64,000 nucleotides of DNA, taken from positions 174,310 through 238,309 of the forward strand of contig JAJZDX010000002.1 of assembly GCA_021805865.1 (NCBI GenBank), given 5' to 3'. Under the pieces are notes generated by a model that saw only the letters and a list, made by a program, of their open reading frames with translations, made no database searches and had not been told where the DNA came from. Source of the DNA: Pseudomonadota bacterium. GTDB lineage: Bacteria; Pseudomonadota; Gammaproteobacteria; Steroidobacterales; Steroidobacteraceae. A program made the position numbers and the translations under genes. This document shows positions 7,999 to 17,376 of this stretch, one piece after another (positions within the stretch are counted from its first letter, which is position 1; each line of letters starts with the position of its first letter).

Positions 7999-10224
7999 AT
8001 GAAGATCAAAGCATTCGTCTGCGTTGCGCTGCTGGTGGGGGGCGCCGCGGCGGCCAAAACTGGCGCATTCCCGGCGGCTCCTGCAGCCGCGGGCCACCAG
8101 GATGAATCGGCGTCAGCCGGGGCGGCCGGCGGCCATGCCGCAAACGGACAGCGCTCCCATGGCGCGCAGCCGTTCTACGGCAAGCTCAGCGAAGTGATTG
8201 TGACCGCTGAGAAGCGTACGACCAATCTGCAGCGCACGCCGATTGCCGCCACCGTCCTCACGGGTGCGCAACTCATGCACGCCGGAGTGATAAACGTCGA
8301 TCAGCTGGAGACGATCTCGCCGTCCGTCGTGGTCAACGACTTCGGTCAGGGCGCGGATTTCAACATCCGTGGTATCGGCGAGGGCGAGCACAATACCCAG
8401 ACCCAGCCCGGCGTCATCACCTATCGGGACGGCGTGGCGGATTTGAGCCTGATTCCCAATGAGCCCTACTACGACATCTCCAGCATCCAGGTGCTGCGCG
8501 GGCCGCAGGGCACGTTCGCGGGCGAGAACGCGATCGGCGGGGCCGTCTACATCCGCGAGACGCCCCCGAATTTCAACGGAGTGAACGGCTATCTCGTGGG
8601 GCAGTACGGCAATTACAACGACACCATGCTGCAGGGAGCCGTCAACATCCCGATGACCAAGACTCTGGCGTCGCGGGTGGCTTTCTACGAGGAGTACCGC
8701 AACTCATTCTTCCACATCACGGGCCCTTACACCGGAGGCAACGGCACGCTGAAGGAATCCGCATTCCGTTACAGCCTGCTGTGGCAGCCGTCCCGGTCCC
8801 TGAGCGCGATCTGGCGCACCGATTACGCATACATCGACAGCGGCGGCTATCCGGCATCGCCGGCCACCGCCAGGACGCCGCTGTACGATATCAGCGCGAA
8901 CGGGCCGCAACTCGCCATAAACGAGATCGTCCGCTCGACTCTGAACGTCAACTACAAAATGAACGATGGGATAACTCTGCGGTCCATCTCGGGCGTGCAA
9001 TACGGGCGCACATCATACAACGCGGACCTCGACGGCACCGCGCAGCTCAATTACGTGTTCAAGGATCAGGTTCCTGGTCTCCTATACTCCCAGGAATTCG
9101 ACCTGATCTCGCCTGATAAGGGCTTCTTGACCTGGGTCGCCGGCGTGTACTATCAAGGACTTGATTACTACTACCCGATCAAGACCGGGTTCTATATCGG
9201 CTTCCCGCCCGGAATCTTTGACGAGTACATCAACGGGACGGTTCTGAACGACACGGCAGCGACATTCGGACAGCTGGGTTTCCACTTCCCTCATGGCGTG
9301 AAGTTCCAGCTCGGCGCAAGGTATTCGTACAACGACTCGACGAACCGCGTGCACGTCCTCATTCCGGAGTTCTTCTATGACCAGCCGGATCACCAGACGG
9401 AGCACGATGAGCGGGTGACCGGCAAGGCGGCCCTGAGCTGGACGGTCAACGACGAAAACTATCTGTACGCGTTCGTCGCCACGGGCTACAAGCAGGGAGG
9501 GCTCAATACTCCAATAGGCACCCAGTTGCAGGCGCCTTTCCGCGCGGAGTATGTCACGGACTACGAGCTCGGCTGGAAGACGTCCGCGCTCAGCGACCGC
9601 CTGCGCATGCAGCTCGATGGCTACTACGACAGGTATCACAATTTCCAGGTGACCATCGCGGATCCTGTCCTGCCGACACAATCCCTGGAGGTGAACAACC
9701 CTTCGCCAACGACCCTGTACGGCGTAGAGGCCTCGCTGCAGGCGGTCCTCGGCCACCTGTCACTCGACGCCAATGCGGCCTTAAACCGCTCCATTCTAGG
9801 CACCTTCTTCGCCAACGACCCGCGCATTCCCGGTGCGGCGGCATGTCTTCCGCTGAGCGGCCCGGCCGGCGTGAACTGCGTGAGCCTGTCCGGGCACCCG
9901 CAGACCTATGCGCCGGAGCTGACCTACAATTTCGGCGGGCAGTATGTGTTCTACGTGCCGGCAGACAGCACTCTCACGATACGGGCAAACTACTCGCATG
10001 TCGGCTCGCAATGGGCGACGCTGTTCGACAACGCGGCGCTCGGCGATTTCCTGGGGGCCCGCGACCTGCTGTCCGCGCAGGTGGCGTATGGGCGCGGAAA
10101 ATGGACGGTCACCGCGTATGGCACAAACTTGACGAATGAGCACTACGTCAGCGCGATGATGTCCCAGCTGCGCTACGCCGGCCTTCCGCGTCAGTATGGC
10201 ATCCGGGTCATGTGGGTTTTCTAG
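7999..10224 (+). CDS. TonB-dependent outer-membrane receptor, block A
   Basis: A 741-residue receptor for energised uptake across the outer membrane. A signal peptide (about residues 1-19, ending near GGAAAA) is followed by a low-complexity linker, a plug domain (from about 68: SEVIVTAEKR, then the FNIRGIG and VLRGPQGTFAGENAIGGAV motifs), and a 22-strand-type barrel ending in an aromatic residue (WVF). It is of the iron-complex type by family, but many such receptors import carbohydrates, steroids or aromatics, and the context favours an organic substrate. It is divergent from the SDR and just upstream of an acyl-CoA synthetase. The block C copy at 45678-47903 has exactly the same length and is identical over long stretches. 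Confidence 0.92.
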   Translation: MKIKAFVCVALLVGGAAAAKTGAFPAAPAAAGHQDESASAGAAGGHAANGQRSHGAQPFYGKLSEVIVTAEKRTTNLQRTPIAATVLTGAQLMHAGVINVDQLETISPSVVVNDFGQGADFNIRGIGEGEHNTQTQPGVITYRDGVADLSLIPNEPYYDISSIQVLRGPQGTFAGENAIGGAVYIRETPPNFNGVNGYLVGQYGNYNDTMLQGAVNIPMTKTLASRVAFYEEYRNSFFHITGPYTGGNGTLKESAFRYSLLWQPSRSLSAIWRTDYAYIDSGGYPASPATARTPLYDISANGPQLAINEIVRSTLNVNYKMNDGITLRSISGVQYGRTSYNADLDGTAQLNYVFKDQVPGLLYSQEFDLISPDKGFLTWVAGVYYQGLDYYYPIKTGFYIGFPPGIFDEYINGTVLNDTAATFGQLGFHFPHGVKFQLGARYSYNDSTNRVHVLIPEFFYDQPDHQTEHDERVTGKAALSWTVNDENYLYAFVATGYKQGGLNTPIGTQLQAPFRAEYVTDYELGWKTSALSDRLRMQLDGYYDRYHNFQVTIADPVLPTQSLEVNNPSPTTLYGVEASLQAVLGHLSLDANAALNRSILGTFFANDPRIPGAAACLPLSGPAGVNCVSLSGHPQTYAPELTYNFGGQYVFYVPADSTLTIRANYSHVGSQWATLFDNAALGDFLGARDLLSAQVAYGRGKWTVTAYGTNLTNEHYVSAMMSQLRYAGLPRQYGIRVMWVF

Positions 10225-10246
10225 CCGTGCCGGGGCAGGGCACGGC
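10224..10246 (+). terminator. Hairpin after receptor gene A
   Basis: GCCGTGCC and GGCACGGC form a perfect 8-bp stem with a 7-base loop, beginning at the last base of the receptor stop codon. No U-run follows, so it may slow transcription or protect mRNA between receptor and synthetase rather than terminate. Confidence 0.35.
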
Positions 10247-10292
10247 AGGGTGAGGCGGTCGAAAGATGCAACGAGTCGCTCATAGGGAAGGT

Positions 10293-11882
10293 ATGGCCGG
10301 AACGATGCAGCGCTATGCGCTCACGATCGATAAGTTTCTCGATCACGCCGCGAAATGGCACGGGAAATCGGCGGTAGCGTCGGCTACGACAGGGACCCGG
10401 GTGGACCGGATCACCTATCAGGAACTACGCGCGCGATGCGGACTGGTGTCGGGCGCGTTGCTCGACCTGGGGCTGGCGCCGGGCGATCGGATTGCGACGC
10501 TGGCCTGGAACACCCAGGATCATCTGACCTCGTACTATGGTGCAATGGGCGTGGGGCTGGTGTGCCACACGCTCAATCCGCGGTTGAGCGTCGGGCACCT
10601 GGCCGAGATGGTCAATGAGGCGCAGGACCGATGGATCGCGGTGGGCGCGGGGCTTCAGTCCCTGGCGTGCCAATTGCTGGCGCGCTGCCCCAGTCTCGAG
10701 ACCATGATTCTGCTCGATCGGCAGGCGCCGGAGGAGGGCGTCGCGGAGCGAGGGCGCCACTGGAGCCTCGAGGAACTGCTGCGGCTATTCGGGCGCGCCG
10801 CGCCCTGGGGCGGGTTCGAAGAAGATGCCGCCGCGGGACTCTGCTACACCTCCGGTACGGTAGGCAGTCCGCGGGGCGTGCTCTACACACACCGTTCGAA
10901 TTATCTGCATACCGTGCGGGCGCTGCAGGCCGATGCGATGGCGCTCACGGCACGGGACACGGTGCTGGTGGCGGTGCCGATGTTCCACGCCAATGGATGG
11001 GGGCTGCCTTTCGCGGGCCCGGCGGTCGGCGCGAACATGGTCCTGCCCGGTCGAAGCACCGATCCACGACACCTGCACTCGCTCATCGTCAATGAGCGGG
11101 TGACGGTCGCGGCGGCGGTCCAGACGGTGTGGCTGGGGCTCGTGGAGTACGTCGAGAGCACGGGCGCGGAGCTACCCACGCTCAAGCGCGTCATCATCGG
11201 TGGATCGCATTGCCCGGAGGCGCTCCTGCGGCGCATCGAGGATCGGCTCGACGTGCGCGTGCAGACCAGCTGGGGCATGACCGAGCTGTCGCCGCTCGGC
11301 ACGGTCGAGCCTCCAGGTGTCCCCCCAGGCGCAGGCCCGCGCGCGTCGGGCCGGCCTCCCATGGGGCTCGATCTGAAACTGGTGGACGCCGAGGGAGTGG
11401 CACTCCCGCAGCAGCGCATGGTCGTGGGTCGTCTGATGGTCAAGGGTGCGAGCGTCGCGGAGCGTTACTTCAACAGCCCGGAGCCGGTGTCGGACGCCGA
11501 AGGGTACTTCGATACCGGCGATCTTGGATTGATCGACGAGGCGGGTAACCTGACGATCGCCGGACGGGCCAAAGATCTGATCAAGTCCGGCGGCGAGTGG
11601 ATCAATCCGCGGGAAATCGAAGATCTGATCGGTGCGCTGCCTGAGGTGGCTCTGGTCGCAGTCATTGGCCGGGCGCATCGGAAGTGGGGAGAGCGGCCGG
11701 TTCTCATTGTCGAGCCTCGCAAGGATCATGCGATCGGGCAGGAATCGCTGCTGGCTGCGCTGCGCGGCAAGGTGCCGGATTGGTGGCTGCCGGACCAGGT
11801 CGTGCTCATCGAGCGAATGCCTCTGGCAGCGACCGGGAAAATCGACAAAATGCGTTTGCGCGCCGAGCTCGGAGACGGCTAG
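10293..11882 (+). CDS. Acyl-CoA synthetase (AMP-forming), block A
   Basis: A 529-residue ANL-superfamily ligase that adenylates a carboxylic acid and transfers it to CoA. It shows the P-loop CYTSGTVGSPRG, the SWGMTELSPLG adenine motif, YFDTGDLG, the hinge GRAKDLIKSGGEW and the C-terminal catalytic lysine in AATGKIDKMRLR. The overall pattern is that of medium-chain (AlkK-like) fatty-acid ligases. The start at 10293 is preferred to an upstream ATG at 10266 because GGGAAGG lies just before it and the block C copy starts at the equivalent MESAMQ. It follows the receptor by about 70 bases and probably activates the imported or esterase-released acid. Confidence 0.9.
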   Translation: MAGTMQRYALTIDKFLDHAAKWHGKSAVASATTGTRVDRITYQELRARCGLVSGALLDLGLAPGDRIATLAWNTQDHLTSYYGAMGVGLVCHTLNPRLSVGHLAEMVNEAQDRWIAVGAGLQSLACQLLARCPSLETMILLDRQAPEEGVAERGRHWSLEELLRLFGRAAPWGGFEEDAAAGLCYTSGTVGSPRGVLYTHRSNYLHTVRALQADAMALTARDTVLVAVPMFHANGWGLPFAGPAVGANMVLPGRSTDPRHLHSLIVNERVTVAAAVQTVWLGLVEYVESTGAELPTLKRVIIGGSHCPEALLRRIEDRLDVRVQTSWGMTELSPLGTVEPPGVPPGAGPRASGRPPMGLDLKLVDAEGVALPQQRMVVGRLMVKGASVAERYFNSPEPVSDAEGYFDTGDLGLIDEAGNLTIAGRAKDLIKSGGEWINPREIEDLIGALPEVALVAVIGRAHRKWGERPVLIVEPRKDHAIGQESLLAALRGKVPDWWLPDQVVLIERMPLAATGKIDKMRLRAELGDG

Positions 11883-11989
11883 AGCGAAAAAAAGAAAGGC
11901 GATGGCCGATGAGTCTTCCGAGTACCGGGGCGCCACTCAAGATGAGTGCCGGTGATGGGCTCGCGCACCGACAGGTCGGCTGAGCCGGC

Positions 11990-12464
11990 CGGGATCGGGT
12001 GCGCCATCGTGCGCACTGCACGCGGCGCACGATGCCTTCTTCGGCTGGAGCGCCGAACGGCTCGCGAGGTCGCGGATGCGGCTCGGGCAGCCGGCCTATC
12101 TGTACTTTTTCGCGCACCACTATCCGCGGCTGCAGGCGCCGCATCTCGAGGCATTCCACGGCAGCGAACTGCCGTACGAATTCGCACGCATCGGCGCGCC
12201 CCCCCCCCCGACGCGCGCGAACGGGCCAAGAGCGGGACGATCATGGTCTACTTCACGAGCTTTGCCCGGGACGGCACGCCAACCGCAAGCGGCGAGCCGC
12301 CCTGGCGGCCGTATGGGACCAGTCGTGAATTCCTCGATATTCGTGACACGTCGCACGCCTCGCGCGGGCTTATGCCCGGAGTGTTCGATCTGCACGAGGA
12401 GGTCGCCGTCCGCCGCGGGGCTGCAGGCACACAGTCCCGGTACGTCAACATCGGTCTCGCCTAA
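11990..12464 (+). pseudogene. Carboxylesterase relic, block A
   Basis: Remnant of a type-B carboxylesterase matching the intact copies at 33592 and 57824. Near 12003 a short stretch reads AIVRTARG as in the intact N-terminus. It is joined out of frame at about 12020 to the C-terminal part (DAFFGWSAERL, then PAYLYFFAHHYP). More than 350 codons, including the catalytic serine region, are missing between. A second break occurs at an 11-base C run (12199-12209), where the segment equivalent to WPELWPR is lost. The tail continues as YFTSFARDG and ends with a stop at 12464. It cannot encode an active enzyme. Confidence 0.85.
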
Positions 12465-12654
12465 CCGGCAGTGCCGGGCACCGCTCGAGCTGAATGAAGT
12501 TGTCCGACGCTCCCCTGTGTCGGCGCGCGAGCCGCGTCCGAGCGCCGTCGCCGCCATCAAGTCATAACCGCGCGCCTTGTCAATGCGCCGCAGCCTGTCA
12601 ATTCCCCGCGCAGGCTGCTAATCTGGCAAACGTCGGGACAGGGGGAGGCGTGTC

Positions 12655-13284
12655 ATGGGCTTGACGGTTGTGGGCACCGGTCTGGGGCGTACCGGCACCA
12701 AATCGATGCAGACAGCCCTGGTGATGCTGGGGTTCGGACCTTGTCACCACATGATCGAGGTGTTCCGGCGCCCCGAGAGCATGCAGCTGTGGATCGACGC
12801 CAGCGAAGGGCGCCCGGACTGGGATGCCATCTTCAGGGACTACAACTCAGCGGTGGACTACCCCAGCGCCGCCTACTGGCGCGACCTCACCAGTTACTAT
12901 CCGCACGCCAAGGTGCTGCACACGGTGCGCAACCCGGACGATTGGTTCGATTCCGTCCAGGCGACCATTTTGGCGCCCGGCAGCATCTCCCGCCGCGAGG
13001 GAGAGGACGTGCAGGCGCGGTTCTTCGCCAGTGTCAGGCGCCGAATGCCCTCGCAGCCGGATGAGCGCTCAGTGATGACCAACTTCTTCAGGCTCCACAC
13101 GGAGGCCGTAACGGCCGCCATCCCGCCGGAGCGGCTGCTCGTCTATCAGATGGGCGAGGGTTGGGGGCGACTGTGCAAGTTCCTGGGCGTACCGGTTCCC
13201 GCAGCGACTTTTCCATCCGAAAACTCGCGTGCCGAGTTCATAGGCCGGGCGCTGCCCCTGCGGGCGGGTCCAGCCTCCCACTGA
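12655..13284 (+). CDS. Sulfotransferase-family protein
   Basis: A 209-residue protein with the PAPS 5'-phosphosulfate-binding loop GLGRTGTKS near residues 9-17 and a 3'-phosphate-binding segment around VRNPDDWFDS (about 94-103). This matches the short bacterial Sulfotransfer_4 group, whose acceptors are mostly unknown. A GGGGGAGG-like ribosome-binding site precedes the ATG. It stands alone downstream of the esterase relic, and the next strand-matched gene is the MDR dehydrogenase 440 bases later. Sulfation of a hydroxylated metabolite is possible but not shown. Some members of this fold are inactive, so catalytic function is an inference. Confidence 0.75.
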   Translation: MGLTVVGTGLGRTGTKSMQTALVMLGFGPCHHMIEVFRRPESMQLWIDASEGRPDWDAIFRDYNSAVDYPSAAYWRDLTSYYPHAKVLHTVRNPDDWFDSVQATILAPGSISRREGEDVQARFFASVRRRMPSQPDERSVMTNFFRLHTEAVTAAIPPERLLVYQMGEGWGRLCKFLGVPVPAATFPSENSRAEFIGRALPLRAGPASH

Positions 13285-13289
13285 TGATT

Positions 13290-13655
13290 GCCTCGCACGC
13301 ACTTCGACCATGATCCGATCGGACAGAGTGCCGGGATGATCCGGGACGATGAGCGGCAGGTGTTTCCCATCGGGCAACACACCGCACGGGAGGACACCTG
13401 GTATCGAGAACAGCTTGCGCGGTTGCGCCCCCGACGTGAGCAGTTGCGCCGTTCCGCTGTCGTCCGAGCACCGGCGCCAGATCGACTTCTGGCCGCGCAC
13501 CGTGGAAGCGCACGTTACCCATCGTCCGTCCGGAGACCATATGGGTCCGGAATCGAGCCCACGGACGGTGAGACGGGCCAGCGAGCCGCGTGCCAGATTG
13601 CCGATCCAGACGTCGTGGCTATCCGTGCCGTAAATGGGTGTCCCCGCACGCCCGA
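13290..13655 (-). pseudogene. PD40/TolB-like beta-propeller fragment
   Basis: Read leftward, this stretch encodes an open frame with WD40-like PD40 repeats: DVWIGNLARGSLARLTV, then GPIWSPDGRWVTCAS, then KSIWRR, LLTSG and LPDGKHLPLIV. Such repeats form sensor or TolB-like propellers of larger proteins (for example kinase or prolyl oligopeptidase families). There is no plausible start codon, only about two blades are present, and no partner domain follows, so it is a fragment left by deletion. It lies between the sulfotransferase and MDR genes, on the opposite strand. Confidence 0.6.
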
Positions 13656-13724
13656 ATGTCCACCTTTCGAGGGATTTCGAGCGTGGGGCGAGACACCTAC
13701 CATCGGCGCATGTGAGGAGGGCCT

Positions 13725-14717
13725 ATGTCCAAGATTGTCAGGTTCCACCAGCTCGGTGGCCCCGAGAATCTCCGTTTCGAGGACGTTCCTACGGCGCAAC
13801 CCGCCCCGGGTGAGGTCAGGCTCCGGGTGACGGCCTCGGGGCTCAACCGAGCGGAATCCCTCTACTATCATGGCCAGTATTTCGAGGAGCCCCGGCTCCC
13901 GTCCAGACTGGGATATGAGGTGGCGGGGATCGTGGAGGCAGTGGGCGAAGGAGTAGACCGGAGCTGGCTCGGAAAAGCGGTGGCGACGGTCCCCGGCTTC
14001 TCTCAAAATCGCTATGGCACCCTGGGAGAGGAGGCAATTGTGCCGGCGGGCGTTCTCGCCATCAACCCGCCGACCTTGTCGCCTGCTCAAGCGGCCGCGA
14101 CATGGATGGCCTATCTGACTGCCTACGGCGCGCTGGTCAGGCTCGGCCAGGTGACGCGGAGCGATTTCGTGTCGATTCCGGCGGCGTCCTCGAGCGTTGG
14201 CTTGGCTGCCATCCAGCTGACCCGGGACGTGGGTGCGACGCCCATCGCAGTGACGCGTACGGCGGCGAAGCGAGCCGAGCTGCTGGCTCTCGGTGCGGAT
14301 CACGTAGTCGTTACCCAAGACGAGGACTATGTGGCGCGGGTCTCGGACATCACCGGCGGGCGCGGGGCGCGGCTGACGTTCGACCCGGTGGGCGGCTCGT
14401 TCGCAGAAAAGCTGGTGGCTGCTTCAGCCGCCGGTGGAATCGTCTTCGAATACGGACTGCTGTCCGCCGAGCCCACGCCCTTTCCGCTCAGGGAAGCTCT
14501 GCGACGCGGTGTCGGCATGCGCGGCTACAGCCTGATGGAAATCGTCTCCGATCCGACTCTGCTCGAGACCGCGAAAACGTATGTCTATGACCGTCTTGCC
14601 GACGGGCGCTTCGTGCCAAAAGTCGCAAAGACATTCTCGTTCGCTCAGTCCATCGAGGCATACCGCTATCTCGAGTCCAATCAGCAGGTAGGCAAGGTCG
14701 TAATCACCGTTCGCTAG
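13725..14717 (+). CDS. MDR-superfamily alcohol dehydrogenase / quinone oxidoreductase
   Basis: A 330-residue medium-chain dehydrogenase/reductase. The GroES-like domain contains ASGLNRAESLYYHG and GYEVAGIVEAVG (about 62-73). The Rossmann part carries SSSVGLAAIQL in place of the usual GGVG pattern. The cysteine ligands of a structural zinc site are absent, which favours the NADPH:quinone oxidoreductase-like subgroup over classical alcohol dehydrogenases. A good GAGGAGG site precedes the ATG. It is not obviously in an operon. It would reduce a quinone, enone or similar carbonyl, and the substrate is unknown. Confidence 0.82.
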   Translation: MSKIVRFHQLGGPENLRFEDVPTAQPAPGEVRLRVTASGLNRAESLYYHGQYFEEPRLPSRLGYEVAGIVEAVGEGVDRSWLGKAVATVPGFSQNRYGTLGEEAIVPAGVLAINPPTLSPAQAAATWMAYLTAYGALVRLGQVTRSDFVSIPAASSSVGLAAIQLTRDVGATPIAVTRTAAKRAELLALGADHVVVTQDEDYVARVSDITGGRGARLTFDPVGGSFAEKLVAASAAGGIVFEYGLLSAEPTPFPLREALRRGVGMRGYSLMEIVSDPTLLETAKTYVYDRLADGRFVPKVAKTFSFAQSIEAYRYLESNQQVGKVVITVR

Positions 14718-14840
14718 CGCGACAGGCGAGATTGGATTGCACCGTGCGGTAAGAAGTCCGTGCGCAACCGCGCCGCCGCCAGGGAGCTCACGAGGGAGGC
14801 GATAGACGGAAAAACCCCGACTCTTCCGACAGCTCCTCAC

Positions 14841-14875
14841 GGGTGTATCCGCCCGCCCTTCGGGCGGATACACCC
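14841..14875. terminator. Perfect 15-bp inverted repeat
   Basis: GGGTGTATCCGCCCG at 14841-14855 and its exact reverse complement at 14861-14875 enclose a 5-base loop. It lies 120 bases after the MDR gene and 210 bases beyond the end of the convergent HiPIP gene, so a bidirectional terminator is plausible, although no U-run follows on either strand. Confidence 0.5.
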
Positions 14876-15084
14876 CATGCCTCTTCAGCGAAGCCAACGG
14901 CTCACGGCAGGCCCCGGGACCTCTGAATCATGACCGATCGATATCGCGCCGAGTCATCAGCGCTCACCGCACCGACCCGCCGGAATTCTCAATCACGTTC
15001 CAGGGGGGGGGAGCAGCCGGTCACGTGTTTCGGCAGTGCTCAGGGGCCTCCCGCATGCCTTCTGCGACGCGACGCCGTGGGAAA

Positions 15085-15444
15085 TCAGCTTCTGGGGCTG
15101 AACGAGGCACACCATCCCTGCGCATTCACCAAATACCCGGGATAGATCTGGCAGTCTGCGCGACCCGATTTCTCCCCGGGAGTACCTTTGAAGAACTGGC
15201 ACTTCCCGCAGCGCTCGCCCGGCTTGTAGGTCGGGAATTTTGCGCGATCGACGTCTTTGGCTTGGGCCTCGTAACCGAAAGACTTCGCCATGGCATTGTC
15301 GCTTTGCGACAGATGCGGCAGCGATGCTGCGGCCGCCGAGGCAGAGCGGGGGCGTAGTCCGATAACGGCCGCAGTGGCTACAACCGCCGCGGTTGCGAGA
15401 AACGTACGCCGGGAAGAATCATGATGATTACCGTCTTGAGACAT
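15085..15444 (-). CDS. High-potential iron-sulfur protein (HiPIP), Tat-exported
   Basis: A 119-residue precursor of a small periplasmic [4Fe-4S] electron carrier. The N-terminus has a twin-arginine signal (SSRRTFLATAAVVATAAV), and the mature part carries four cysteines in the HiPIP pattern: C-x2-C in GERCGKCQFF, then ADCQIYPG and GWCASF. The start at 15444 is preferred to the ATG at 15459 because AAAGG lies 7 bases upstream. HiPIPs typically shuttle electrons between a bc1 complex and terminal acceptors. It is monocistronic here. The cytochrome at 16755 is another possible periplasmic redox protein nearby, but the two are not in one operon. Confidence 0.9.
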   Translation of the reverse strand: MSQDGNHHDSSRRTFLATAAVVATAAVIGLRPRSASAAAASLPHLSQSDNAMAKSFGYEAQAKDVDRAKFPTYKPGERCGKCQFFKGTPGEKSGRADCQIYPGYLVNAQGWCASFSPRS

Positions 15445-15459
15445 GATGGGCCTTTGCAA

Positions 15460-16069
15460 ATGATCTCACTGAATCTTTATCTGTGACGACACACGATGCC
15501 GAGTGCAGTTTGCGAATCTTCAACACCTCTCACGTGATACGGGTTCAGATTCCACCCGTGGACTCCACAAACAAGTGACCGTTCACGTTCAGGAGGACAT
15601 GTTGCAGTCTCGCCCCGCGGCGATTTCCTCCCGGGAGGTCCGGGCAAGGCCGTGTCGTGGAGGAAAACCTCTCGGAAAGGACTGTCGCTGTCCGCACGCC
15701 CGTGCCTCGTTACGTCTTTTGGTGGAAATTCACACTGTTCCGATCGCCGGCACACCCCAAGGCGGGAGCACTCGAAATCCGCCGCGATCGAATCGGACGG
15801 GCAGGCTGCCACCATGAGGCTGTTAAAGACAACGAACTGATGGGCTGGTCCCGATGAATCCTTCAAAAAAGAGCTGAACAGATGATAAACGTCAATTTTC
15901 TGTGGCTGAAGGCTGTCGTGCCGGCGCCGATCAGGCCGCCGCCTCGGGTGCTCCTTGCCACGGAAGGAGCCGTCGCGCGCCCCGAGCTTGTGCTTCCCTT
16001 CTGCTCGGAGCTCCAGGTCAAAGACTCGTAAACTGCTTCCAGGCAGGCCCGTCGCTCCTGCTGTGGACG
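15460..16069. other. No recognisable gene
   Basis: About 600 bases between the HiPIP start and the HD-domain relic. Reading frames are open in places, but none shows a recognisable domain, signal or start site. The part nearest 15450 should hold the HiPIP promoter. Confidence 0.4.
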
Positions 16070-16674
16070 CTACCCCGGCCAAGCGGAGCTGCGAATCAGG
16101 GCGCAGAAATGGATTCGCTCGAATCCGCGATCCACATCCGCGAGCACGTCAGCTTTCCCATTTCCGAAGGTGGTGTGCAGCTTGTGTTTGATGCCCTCAT
16201 GGAACGCCCGAATGATGTCTTCCATGAATTGCGGCGTGCGCGGGTGAGCGCGCACCACCGCCTCACGCTCCGCCGCGCTGAATTCGGAGTGGTCAATCCC
16301 CAGTACATCCATTTCCACGCCGGCAGTCACGAGGGCAACCACGGGATGCATGTGCCGGGGGATGCCTGGTGTGTGTGCAGTGCTATGTCGGTCCAGACCG
16401 TATCCAATTTCTGGTGAGCGATGCCCCGGCTGAGCAGAAAATCTCGAGCGGTGTTCGCACCATCCACCTCGAACCGCTCGATGTCGCTGCCGTGCCGGTG
16501 AGTAAGCCCGGTATCGTGGAACATGGCCTCCGCATAAAGGAGCTCGGGGTCGAATTTGAGCTCAGGAAGCCTGCCGGTTAGCGCGCCCCCCCGGGCGGCA
16601 GCCGTGTAAAGATTCTCGTGGCGCCCGCCTGCCGCTGTATGCCGCGCGCCAGCCTCAGGCCCGCTTCCGCTCAA
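16070..16674 (-). pseudogene. HD-domain phosphohydrolase, frameshifted
   Basis: Two leftward frames together encode an HD-domain protein. The first has FDPELLYAEAMFHDTGL (the HD motif) followed by ERFEVDGANTARDFL. The second continues with PVVALVTAGVEMDVLG and ends near IRSSAWPG. The frame changes at about 16375 in a CACACACA run. Removing two bases there restores the continuous reading LHTPGIPRHMHPVVALV, so dinucleotide slippage is the likely cause. The first 30 codons show no conserved sequence and may also be damaged. The family hydrolyses phosphates or nucleotides, and the substrate is unknown. Confidence 0.75.
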
Positions 16675-16754
16675 GAACGCTCGCCGCTCCCGGGACCGCT
16701 ATAATGCCAACGACCGATCATGATCTGCCGGCATTCTATCCACGGACCACGGCT

Positions 16755-17345
16755 ATGCGAAAACTGCTCCTCCTGTGCGTAACCGGCATCGTGATCGCCG
16801 CCTCGGCCGTGTCTCTGGCCGCCACACGAGTTCCCAGCTCAACGGCACTCTGGCAGAAGATCCAGGCGTTGCAGAAAGCCAACACTCTGATGCTCGAGAG
16901 CAAAGCTTATCAGCCAGGCTCACGCTCGGTGGACGCCTACACGATAGACTTGGCCAATCAAGCCGGGAACGCAGCGATCCGCAAAACCGGGAGCATCGAA
17001 AAGGTTCGACGCTATCCGAACGGCGCCCTTGTGGTGAAGGAGAATTTCAGCGAGCAACGGAAACTCACTGGCGTAACGGCCATGCTCAAGTTGTTCGGCT
17101 ATGATCGCGCCGACCGCGACTGGGTCATGGCCGCATACAGCCCGGCAGGCAAGGTGGTCGCGTACGGACGAGTGCCCAGCTGTATCGCCTGCCACGCGAT
17201 GGTAGCGAGACAGGATTTCGTCTTTGCTCCGCCACCTGAACAACTGCTGTCCATTTCGATCTGGAAGGCGTTTTTCCGCAACCAGCATATCTCGCCGGCG
17301 TATGTGCGCCTGCTGCGGTCTCATCCGCAAGCCGTAGTGAAGTAG
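16755..17345 (+). CDS. Cytochrome P460-family haem protein
   Basis: A 196-residue secreted protein. The signal peptide begins MRKLLLLCVTGIVIAAS with cleavage likely after SLAA. A single haem-c site, CIACH, lies in the C-terminal third, followed by MVARQDFVF as in cytochrome P460 and related periplasmic oxidases. The ATG at 16755 is chosen because it gives a clean signal peptide, whereas the upstream ATG at 16704 adds 17 polar residues. P460 proteins oxidise hydroxylamine or act as electron carriers or sensors. Without the family's crosslink residue verified, only the fold is claimed. The gene is divergent from the HD-domain relic. Confidence 0.78.
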   Translation: MRKLLLLCVTGIVIAASAVSLAATRVPSSTALWQKIQALQKANTLMLESKAYQPGSRSVDAYTIDLANQAGNAAIRKTGSIEKVRRYPNGALVVKENFSEQRKLTGVTAMLKLFGYDRADRDWVMAAYSPAGKVVAYGRVPSCIACHAMVARQDFVFAPPPEQLLSISIWKAFFRNQHISPAYVRLLRSHPQAVVK

Positions 17346-17376
17346 GCGGAGGGCGGCGCAGCGCCACTTCACGGCG

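Noticed and set aside
12540..12650. TTGTCAA and TGTCAATT repeats before the sulfotransferase as copies of the shared promoter motif
   Set aside because: They lack the TGA-x-C flank and the -10 at 17 bases, so similarity is limited to a short common word.
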